Of a stretch of 64,000 nucleotides of DNA, positions 22,645-32,200 are shown one piece after another. The notes under the pieces are model-generated. The model saw nothing but the letters and a program-made list of their open reading frames with translations, was not told the origin of the DNA and made no database searches. Each line of letters opens with the position of its first letter. Position 1 is the stretch's first letter. Origin of the DNA: Aplidium turbinatum. Taxonomy: Eukaryota > Chordata > Ascidiacea > Aplousobranchia > Polyclinidae. The translations under genes and the position numbers were made by a program. Location: assembly GCA_918807975.1 (NCBI GenBank), contig OU964928.1:16141823-16205822 (forward strand). Reading direction: 5' to 3'.

Positions 22645-23844
22645 CAGGCCCGTAACTAGCTTGGAGCAGCAGGGGGGGCAAAAAGTATTCTAGAGGGGGC
22701 CCAACTTTTACCTTCCGAATCATGTACGAAAACGACGTTTGTACACAATGTGGGTATATTCACGCAAGAACATTAATCGTAGGCCTAATACAACGTTTAC
22801 ATTAGACTAGTTTATCATAGAAGTAGTCAGTGGCGTAGCCAGGAATTTAGAAAAAAAAGGGGGGGGGGGTTGACGGGCGGCGGGCAAAGCCCGACAGCGT
22901 CTTCGCCAAAGGCGACACCCAGCAGCGGGGGGGTCTGGGGGGACTTCCCCCAGAAAATTTTGAAAAATTACTTTGAATTTGGTGCATTCTGAAAGCATTT
23001 TCAACAAACATGTGGGTATAAATATTCCTGTAAAATGGTACTGTCCGGTGGCATAGCAAAATGATAAGATCATGTTTTCTAGGGCATTTTTCGGTAATAA
23101 AGCTAAGTCTCTATGTTTTCTTGTTGCTAATTCCTGGCTGAGATATTTGAATGTTTGGTATTGGCAAAACTCGCTCTTTTAATGCAGTTTCGTTTAAAAT
23201 TAGGCAAACTTTGTTTTAGAGACAACATTCTACCCAGTAGCGTAGCCAGGACTTTTGAAAGGGGGGGGGGTTGACGACCCAGCGGCGGGGGGGCCTCCCC
23301 AAAAAATTTTTAAAAATTACTTTGAATTTGGTGCATTCTGAGAGCATTTTCAACAAAAATGTGGGTATGAATATTCCTGTAAAATGGTGCTGTCCGGTGG
23401 CATAGCAAAAGGATAAGATCATGTTTTTTTCGGCATTTTTCGGAAATAAAGCTAAGTCTCTATGTTTTCTTGTTGCTAATTCCTGGCTGAGATGTTTGGT
23501 ATTGGCAAAACTCGCTCTTTTAATACAGTTTTGTATAAAATTAGGCAATTTTTTTTTAGACTAAGCATCAATCTCAATATCGTGACGTCACACGTGTGAC
23601 AAAGGGGGGGGTTGCAACCCCCAACCCCCCCTCTGGCTACGCCACACCCTTACCCTTAAACACACAACCCTTAAATTCTACCACTCCCTTAAACACACAA
23701 TGTTTACAATTAAACACAAGAAAATTGAGTGTAAAACTGAAAAGTCAGCGAACAGAGATAATTTAACATAATTTTTTCCAGGGGGTGCCAATGTTTTTGC
23801 AGGGGGGGCTTTGCCCCCCTGCGCCCCCCCTAGTTACGGGCCTG
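22645..23844. mobile_element. CAGGCCCGTAACTAG hAT element, copy 1
   Basis: Starts CAGGCCCGTAACTAG and ends CTAGTTACGGGCCTG. It is largely collinear with the reverse complement of 45,521-46,256, including a captured piece of the CAGTGGCGTAGCC family starting at 22,828. It carries an additional insertion (23,235-23,674) absent from the other copy. No target duplication is evident here, but the second copy shows an 8-bp one. Confidence 0.85.
23235..23674. mobile_element. CAGTAGCGTAGCC hAT MITE inserted in copy 1
   Basis: Flanked by ATTCTACC at 23,227-23,234 and 23,675-23,682. The homologous element at 45.5 kb has a single uninterrupted ATTCTACC at this place, which proves a later insertion. Ends CAGTAGCGTAGCCAGG and GGCTACGCCAC. 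About 30 bp of local duplication (ACCCTTAAACACAC-like) follows the right terminus. Confidence 0.82.
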
Positions 23845-24959
23845 CACGAAAGTAAATTAAGCACGGCCACCAAGCCTAATACCTAATACCTAGACAACGA
23901 TGTTTCACTTTCACAGCTAGTGGGATGGCTGAAAGTTTTTATTTTTGGTGAGTCGTGTGATGTCTGGTGACATGGAAGATGTTGCAACTCTTAACTGCAT
24001 TTCCACGTTTTTATCAGTCAGTCTGAAGCGAAGCCGACTTTTTGTTAAATTCAATTTTGAAAAAAAACTGCTCGCAACGGTAGGTCATGTACTTCTAGAC
24101 TACCTAGAAAATACATGGGTAGTCTAGAGAAGTACATGGGTAGGTGCTTCCAAAGTTCCAAACAGAGACACATATTTCAAAGCATGTTTCCGCATGACTG
24201 GAAAATCATCAGCATTTATGTAGCGTTGATAAAAGTTGAGCAGTGGAATGTTTTGGTACATCGCTTTCAACGTACCGTCACTTTTCAACGTAGGCCTACT
24301 GGCCTTTTATGATAGATAAACTAGTCATTCGCAATACACCGAGAATGCAGAGCCTACTCTTTTTTGAGCTGTTGTTACAATATATTTTGGGTAAAGAAAT
24401 TTTGACGCGGGCAACATGGAGTAGTCACGCTGGCCGCTTTCGGCCCGCGGCCACAGGTTACCCACCCCTGGACTATTGTAACGTTGAATTTTTGTCCTAT
24501 TGAAGGAGTTTGTGACATCATATTCCTGTTATCACATGACATCGTGTGCAAGTCACATGACTGCTCAGACTTGGTCACAATAAACAAAGATTTTGCAACT
24601 GCAAGGCTGGGTGAGCTACAAACCCGGAGATAGATTTCGACAAGAGTTGTCCTTACGATTGACATCGATCTTAAAGTTGGAACGTTTCTTTCAGTGAATG
24701 TATAAGGCTGTAAGATATGCGCACCTTGTATAGTTAGACAATATACTGTAGTTGTTTGTAAGATAAATTGTTAAAGTAGCCTAAAAGAGTTGTTTATACG
24801 TTACTGTTGGCACCAGTCTATCTACAGTGGCGTGTGGCTGGTTGATTTGCTATTCAGCAACACGAATTCCCAACTGACACAAATACTGCTAATACCAGCC
24901 TTTTATTGCCGCTACTGTAGACTACTAATACTATGCAGCTTACCAGCAGGGCTCCTGTC

Positions 24960-25262
24960 CACCCCGATAGCTCAGTTGGTTAGCGCATCACTTCTGGAAC
25001 GAAGAAGCTTCAAGATCAAGCGGCGCTGGTTCGACTCTTGGGGTGTGCGCTTGAGCAACACACATTAAGGATTGCTCTCCATTCAGTGGCATCTAATGGA
25101 TGAAATAATTCCCTGGCAAGACTTCAACAATCGAAAACTTCAATCTCAGTGACCGGGCCTGTGTCAGTGATTCAAAGCCTCTAGTCTACAAGTATGTGAA
25201 ACTGCCAGGATTAAGCTCTACAAGAAGCTTTCCCAGTCCGAGGATAAAGATTCAATCAATCT
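24960..25262 (+). repeat. tRNA-derived SINE, copy 4 (best head)
   Basis: A clear tRNA-like head, CCCCGATAGCTCAGTTGGTT (A box) and GGTTCGACTCTTGGGG (B box, 25,028-25,037), is followed by the family body and a CCGAGGATAAAGATTCAATC tail. The spacing between A and B boxes is longer than in a normal tRNA and there is no foldable acceptor stem, so it is not a tRNA gene. Confidence 0.88.
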
Positions 25263-25346
25263 GTGGGGCCACTATAAAAGAGGTCTGACTCCAGCTCCAG
25301 TGCTGTCAGGCTTCATGCTAGTGGCTCAAACTCTGAAAAAGTTAAA

Positions 25347-26330
25347 GGCAGTGGCTATTTGACCGGCGCCGGTCTTTGAATTTGAAACACTATTTAACCG
25401 GTCATGACGTCACTATATAAGGCACTTTTTTTCTTTTTCTCTTTCAAAGCAAAAGACGAGAAGCGCCTATATAAGTTCTAAATTCGACAACTTTATTCAA
25501 CTCGATCCGTGGCGCGTATGATATTTCTCCGGTTGCTATTCCAGAGGGAATGAGTTCAATACCGGTACTACCCGGAAGCATTCCTTTTTTTTATTTTTAT
25601 TATTTTTTTTTAACTAAATTTTGACCCGAAGTGCATTTTTTTAGTCAATTTTTAATTTGAGTTGCCTACAGTCCTATTTTTTATGTCCTTTCAAATGTGA
25701 GTAATAAAGTTAGAGTTTTTTTAATTTGTTGGAATTTGAGATTTTCTCTGGGTACGGTAATTTTCCGTTTGTCATAAGAGGATGTGGCCGTGTTTGCCGA
25801 ACGACGCATTACATTTTTGCTCTCAACAAGTTAGTTATAACTTATACAATGCTTCTTTTGAAAAAATGGTAATGGTATGTAATGCGTCGCTTGGCAAACA
25901 CGGTCACATCCTCTTATGACGAACGGAAAATTACCGTACCTAGAGAAAATCTCCAGTTCCAGCAAATTAAAAAAACTCTAACTTTATTACTTACATTTGA
26001 AAAGACATAAAAAATAGGGCTGTAGGCAACTCAAATTAAAAATTGACTAAAAAAATGCACTTCGGGTCAAAATTTAGTTAAAAAAAAATAAATAAAAAAG
26101 AACGCATCCAGGTAGTATCGAACTCAGTCCCTCTGGAATAGCAACCGGAGAAATATCATACGCGCCACGGATCGAGTTGAATAACGTTGTCGAATTTAGA
26201 ACTTATATAGGCGCTTCTCGTCTTTTGCTTTGAAAGAGAAAAAGAAAAAAAGTGCCTTATATAGTGACGTCATGACCGGTTAAATAGTGTTTCAGATTCA
26301 AAGACCGGCGCCGGTCAAATAGCCACTGCC
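25347..26330. mobile_element. Foldback element, copy 1 (~490-bp arms)
   Basis: A nearly perfect palindrome: the first ~490 bp, beginning GGCAGTGGCTATTTGACCGG, is repeated as its complement up to 26,330, with a centre near 25,840. Flanking 9-mers AAAGTTAAA and AAAATTAAA differ at one position. Arms contain TGACGTCA and a GCACTTTTTTTCTTTTTCTC tract. No coding capacity. The 9-bp duplication points to a Mutator-like foldback. Confidence 0.88.
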
Positions 26331-26639
26331 AAAATTAAAACGTGTGTCCAAATTACATATATACATTTTTTTAGAATTGGATACAATAGAGTTTTTTAAA
26401 ACACTGCACCTCAATGCAACAACAATTATGAGAAATATGGACAGTGTAGTAAATCTGCTTTAGTTAAAAGTTGTCTCATACAACGTCGTTGTCACGACGA
26501 GTTTTACGTAATTTGTGCAATGCAGCGACTTGCAGCGTGTCATTTTCCTATCTTACATAATTTTAATAAATCATTTTCATGTGCTGTCTCTTGGGAGCAG
26601 TAATGTTGACTACAGGTATACTACCTGTAGGGGTCATAA

Positions 26640-27082
26640 CCTTTTCAAAGGGCCTGAGTGTTTGAGTAAACTTCCACATATTTTTTGAACTTTATTTTTT
26701 GGAAACCAACTTGCCAGTTTCATAATTTTGCAATACAACATATTCAGTCGGAAACTTGATTAATCTCTGGCTCTGCTTGCTTCTTGGAATTTTGTGTTTA
26801 GGCCTACATTATCTTAAATATGTGTTTTTTTTTTTTTTTTGGTGCGTATGTTGAAGCGCCGGAACGTTTTGACGTTTTATTTTATTTTTCTTTTGTAAGC
26901 TTATTTTAAACGGCAAAATCGTCATTTCCGTAGGGTGGCAATTGACTAGTAGACCGTATGGTCGTCTCGTCTCCCTGTCGGTATGGGAACTTGTGTAACT
27001 TTTGCGTAGTGTATATTGCTTGCATATTACAAACATGTACCTATGTTCCTGTTACTGACAAATAAAACATTGATTGATTAAT
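26640..27082 (+). mobile_element. LINE 3' end (CR1-like tail), low confidence
   Basis: Non-coding DNA ending ACAAATAAAACATTGATTGATT, with an AATAAA and a (TTGA)n tail as in 3' ends of CR1-like LINEs. The tail resumes as TTGATTGATTGATTGAT after the foldback element at 27,083-28,096, so the foldback split it. Confidence 0.5.
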
Positions 27083-28096
27083 GGCAGTGGCTATTCGAAC
27101 GGCTCCGGTCTTTGAATCTAAAACGCTATTTGACTGGTCATGACGTATTCTTTTTTCTTTTTCTCTTTCAAAGCAAAAGACGAGAGGAGAAGAAAAAAGT
27201 ACCTATATATATATATATAGGTTCTAAATTCAACAATTTTATTCAACTGAGTCTGTGGAACATGCAATTTTTCTCGGAGTGGTGTTTGCAAGTGAAAGAG
27301 TTTGATACCATCCTGAAGCGCTTTTTTTTAAAACTAAATTTTGACCCAAAGTGAACTCAATCGTTAGGCTGCTGCATTTTAGTGGTCAATTTTTAATTCG
27401 AGTAGCTTTTTTACGTCTTTTCAAATATAAGTAATAAAGTTAGAGTATTTTTAATTTGCTGGAATTTGAGAATTTCTCTGGGTAAGTTTCTGTTCGTCGT
27501 AAGAGGATGTGACCATGTTTGCCGAACAACGCATTACATTTTTGCTCTCAACAAGTTAGTTTGGTGGCTGTAAAAAGTTACTTGTTGAGAGCAAAAACCA
27601 AACTAACTTGTTGAGAGCAAAAATGTAATGCGTCGTTCGGCAAACACGGTCACATCCTCTTAGTCTTACGACGAACGGAAACTTGCCCAGAGAAATTCTC
27701 AAATTCCAGCAAATTAAAAATACTCTAACTTTATTACTTCAATTCAACTCAATTGAATATTACTTATATTTGAAAAGACGTAAAAAAGCTACTCGAATTA
27801 AAAATTGACCACAAAAATACAGCAACCTAACGATTGAGTTCACTTTGGGTCAAAATTTAATTAAAAAAAAGAAAAAAGAAGCGCTTCAGGATAGTATCAA
27901 ACTCATTCACTCGCGAACACCAGCCCAAGAAAAATCGCACGCGCCACGGACTCAGTTGAATAAAATTGTTGAATTTAGAAGTTATAGACACTTTTTTCTT
28001 CTCTCGTCTTTTGCTTTGAAAGAAAAAAGAATACGTCATGACCAGTCAAATAGTGTTTCAGATTTAAAGACCGGAGCCGGTCAAATAGCCACTGCC
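27083..28096. mobile_element. Foldback element, copy 2
   Basis: Same family as 25,347-26,330: it starts GGCAGTGGCTATTCGAACGG and ends with the complement AATAGCCACTGCC, with ~490-bp arms. It is flanked by TTGATTAAT and TTGATTGAT (8 of 9). It differs from copy 1 by many substitutions and small indels, including a (TA)n stretch near 27,205, and its two arms resemble each other more than they resemble copy 1. Confidence 0.87.
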
Positions 28097-28367
28097 TTGA
28101 TTGATTGATTGATATTTTTTGAAGATTGTGCGTTTTTGTTAGACGTATCATGATTTGAGTTCCGAGAATCACGTTTATACCAGGACCAAGTTATGCTCTC
28201 AACGACCTTGCTTGAGAGTACTAATGTACCGTAGAGCTGGGCGATATTATGACATTTCGATACGATACGATATTTTTTCGGCAGCGATATTTATTTACAA
28301 AGCTCCGATTTTATCGTTTATAAATGTACTGAAATTATAGCAGCATTTTTGCATGCGCAGTGCCACA

Positions 28368-28488
28368 GACATCGCATGCGCAGACAACCCAGTGTGTGTG
28401 CATTGTTTACGCATTGCGAGCAGTCTGACATCGCATGCGCAGACAACCCTCAAGCGTGTGTGCATTGTTTACGCATTACAAGCAGTCT
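28368..28488 (+). repeat. Two-copy tandem repeat, ~60-bp unit
   Basis: Unit GACATCGCATGCGCAGACAA...GCATTGTTTACGCATT is present twice (28,368-28,426 and 28,427-28,488) with a few differences. A preceding CTGGGCGATA and GATACGATACGATA stretch (28,236-28,275) looks like part of an older element. Confidence 0.75.
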
Positions 28489-28542
28489 TTGTGATTACGC
28501 AATCCTGCTTATTGATTCCCATGTGTGACTGATTTGAATTTA

Positions 28543-28607
28543 CGTAGCATAGCGTAGCGGCCGTAGCATAGTGTAGCGACCGTAGCATAGTGTAGCGGCC
28601 GTAGCCT
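28543..28607 (+). repeat. Minisatellite, 19-bp unit
   Basis: Three copies of CGTAGCATAGTGTAGCGGC plus a partial fourth, immediately before a MITE insertion. Confidence 0.8.
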
Positions 28608-28616
28608 ACGGTAGCT

Positions 28617-28826
28617 CGGAATGGCCCGTTTCGGTGAGTCCGATTCGGTGAGTCCGATCCCTTAACGGGAGATTTTTTCAATTTTTTTTTTTAATTATCG
28701 GGTACCGTGGCCTAATTATCATTGCCGTTTTAGGGTTAGGAGTTAGGGTTAGAGGTTAGGAACTCACCGAATCAGACTCACCGAATCGGACTCACCGAAT
28801 CGGACTCACCGAATAGTAGCAGACCC
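28617..28826 (+). mobile_element. TTAGGG-bearing MITE, copy 1 (9-bp TSD)
   Basis: 210 bp from CGGAATGGCCCGTTTCGG to GTAGCAGACCC, flanked by ACGGTAGCT at 28,608-28,616 and 28,827-28,835. Subterminal inverted repeats are built of TTCGGTGAGTCCGA units. The centre has telomere-like TTAGGGTTAGGAGTTAGGG. It lies ~380 bp upstream of the TBC1D15 start codon. Confidence 0.9.
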
Positions 28827-29208
28827 ACGGTAGCTACAGCTATGTAGATACTTTATTTTGTTTTGCTACTCACAGCTGCATCTCTATTTTGCATCAAAAA
28901 CTATCAACAAGGACAGCTGCATCTGTACAATAAACATGGTCTACTGGTGTGGTAATTTCAGAGGGCATTTAACGACTTTTCGGTGGTGATGGCTGCCGGG
29001 AGCATAGAGGCTTGTAATAGTATCATAAAACCTAGGTGACTCTAATGTTTGATGGTATGTGAAGGATGTGTCGTAATATGTTGCATTTATATTGCTACAT
29101 TGCTACCTAATTGTCATAGAATTGATTTACAGTTGTAAATTCTGTGTATTATTATAAAACAAGATTTTAAATTGTTGTTACTTTGCGTAATTTTGGATTC
29201 TTTGAATT

Positions 29209-32200
29209 ATGGAAGCCGCTGCATATCTCAGTGGTAAACTGGATTCACATGATAATGCAAAGGATTATGTGGTAAGTTGTAGTACTGTATCTAGTAAAAG
29301 TGGAACATTGTTAGTTATTTTGGCTATAAATTGTTCACTACTTTTATATTGAACTCACCTGTCTTACCTCAAAGCTAGGTAACAGCATGTTTTGTATGCA
29401 GCAAATCTTTTGTTTTCCAGCAAGATCTGTATTGTGTCTTGTGATGACAGGTTTAGCTACTGTAGTGGGGAGTCTGCTACTATTCGGTGAGTCCGATTCG
29501 GTGAGTTCCTAACCCCTAACTCCTACCCCCTAACCCTAACTCCTAACCCTAAAACGGCAATGATAATTAGGCTACGGTACCCAATAATTTAAAAAAAAAA
29601 TTCAAAAAATAACCGAATAGGGAATCGGACTCACCGAATTGGACTTACCGAATCGGACTCACCGAAACGGGCTATTCCGTGTAGTGGGCGTATCACAATG
29701 GTGCTGTAACTTTCTTAGAACTTGGAAGTTTTTACTCAACTCTAACAATTACGCAATTGATTGAGTTTCGCTTTTAGCAGCATGATGATTGCTTACTTCA
29801 CAGTGTAGATTCTAACGATCTGTTTAAGCCTGATGCTGCGAGTTCATTGTGGTAATATCGAATTACACGAGCTTTCGGAACACAGTTCCCTAGTCATGTG
29901 CTATGATGAATGGTGTTGAATTCAGTGAGTGGTTCTTTCATGTGCTTCTTTGGTTTATCTTGAGGCTGCCGGCTGTTGAGTTTCTGTGCTGTTAGGCGCT
30001 ATTGCTGTGAAATTTTGTTGAATCAGTTGTTAGTAGATTAGGTGACGTAGTTCTTCCCTTTCGGCACGGTTGTTGATTTTTGGATTTTGTCTGCTTATGA
30101 AGATGGTCTCTTTGAAACGTAATTGTACTGCGTCATTTTCTCTGGCAATAATTTTACATTCAAAGTCGGCGTGGCACTGTTGATGATCAAAGACCGAACT
30201 TTTATCTGAGCTAAGGTGTTCTTTGATGCGGGAGTGGAGTGTGCGGATCATGCTGCCTATATAGCTTTCCCTGCATTTTTTGCATATGATCTTGTAGACA
30301 CAGTTCTTGGTGGTACACATGTCGTCGTTCCGTAGTTGGCAGTTTTGCAGCCGGCAAGGTTCGGATTTTTGTGGTTTTTTAATTGCGTTTTGGAGGATTC
30401 GTGAGCGTCGAAAGAGGCGGACTGGCAAGTCCAGGTCTTTGAAGACATTCTTTATTTTACGATCTGCGTCGTCGGTTATATACTGAAAAGCGGTATCCGA
30501 AAGCTCGTGTAATTCGATATTACCACAATGAACTCGCAGCATCAGGCTTAAACAGAACGTTAGAATCTACACTGTGATCTAACAATTACATCTGAATTCA
30601 TTTTATTCTAACATTGCTTGAGTTTTTAGGTTTCATTTGCGCAAGGCGGAGTGTTCATTCATTTATATTTGGCTGACAGCGATGAAGAGCATCTGATAGG
30701 TGGGACTCTTAGAATTGTTGAGAAGGTACATTTTAATTAATAATTTTTAATGCTCTTTAACTATAAAGTGTGTACTGTGTAACTGTAAGTAGTTATAGTT
30801 AGATCTGAGATTGTCCCATTTTTGAAATGGTTTCAATTTCAATCTACTTTCTCAACAACAAAGGGATTAACATTTTTCTAAAATTATAATGATTGTACCA
30901 AAGACAGGCAAGACACAACGATCCAACAGGGTTGAGCATTATGGGCTTATGGCAATATATTTTACATATTTACAAACACCATATCATGAAGTATTCTTTT
31001 TGCACAGATCGAACATTCTCTACTGACTCATTTAAACTTTTACGCAAAGGCAAATCCTAATTTGACACAAAAATTCTTGAAGTGCTGTTATCCTGTTAAT
31101 AAAAGGCTACAACCCAAATTTAAGCAAACAACTAATTGTGTTATAATCTGATCGGTTATGTTCTATAGGCTAAGTCACAAGTTATAGTGATTTTTTTTCT
31201 ATGCATTTTACTTCCTATGATTTAATACCTTATTCAATTCTCAGTTGTACAGACAGTGCTATGGGCAATGGCCTACAATTAGGGTAAGCTTTTTAAAGCT
31301 TAGCCAGTATAGCCACTATTTCAGAACTGTCTGTTTGGTAATTCTTTAGTTTACCCCACCCAAACCGATTTGTAAGTGCCAAAAGTACCTGAAACACTGT
31401 GTAGTTGCTGTACCATCAACCATGGAATTTAATCGTTTTAACTGATAGTGAGTTTGAATGTGAAAATATTGTCTTCTTGTACAATGTACAATCGATATGG
31501 ATTCTATTATTTCTTGAGTTGTTATATTACGATCGCACCAGTCTTCCAACTAAACTTAATGCAATGTAAAAAAGGAGTTTAACTAAATATTGTTTCTTTT
31601 AGGATAGTGTAACTGAGATGGAATGGAAATCTGAGCCAAAAGATTGTTTTGAATCCAGTTCCGCCGATACTCAAATTCTCAACAATTCATGTAGTGCTGT
31701 TGTCGGTGGCAACGACACTTTGGAAGGGTAAGAGTGTTCTTTAAGTACCGATAGTTTAATAAATTTAAAGTTATGGATATTAAACAATTCATCCTAAATG
31801 TATCTGTACTGAATAAAATTTATTGAGACCTTCGCATTCATCTGATGAACGTTGCAACTATTTTTAGAGAAGAAGAAATATTTGGTTTGTATGTTTCTGA
31901 AGATCTGACCACTCATATTAGAAAGTTGAGTGATTTGACATATGGTCGTTAATCGTTATCTTATGATTTTTTTCTGTCATTGCAAAAGCTGCCATTTTTA
32001 ACATCGCTTCAACGTTCCCATCCAGCTCGATGTTTCCACTTTGTGGATGATTTTACCAGTTTAACTTATTGTCTCTCTGCAGAGCACCAAGTCAAGAAAT
32101 AACAACAGAAATGCGACTGCCTTCCTTGGATGAAAGAACTACTTCCGAGCCTGATTGGACAGTCGTGGCTGACAAGCATTCGTCTCAAAAAAAGTTGAGC

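Larger units (their letters stand above)
20701..24470. mobile_element. Composite hAT element, 3.8 kb, with perfect TSD
   Basis: Left end CAGGGATGGGGAAA and right end (inward) CAGGGGTGGGTAAC are flanked by the identical octamer GACTATTG at 20,693-20,700 and 24,471-24,478. The right end continues into GGCCGCGGGCCG, as in the GC-rich hAT ends elsewhere in the window. Much of the length is later insertions: a THAP-type element (20,819-22,510) and a CAGGCCCGTAAC element (22,645-23,844). The remaining unique DNA (23,850-24,460) shows no intact transposase. Confidence 0.88.

Noticed and set aside
24960-25040. A functional tRNA gene
   Set aside because: A and B boxes are present but the spacing is too long, no acceptor stem folds, and the sequence continues into the shared SINE body.
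28720-29550. TTAGGG/CCCTAA runs as an interstitial telomere
   Set aside because: The repeats are short and irregular and lie inside a 210-bp element with a target-site duplication, present in three copies.
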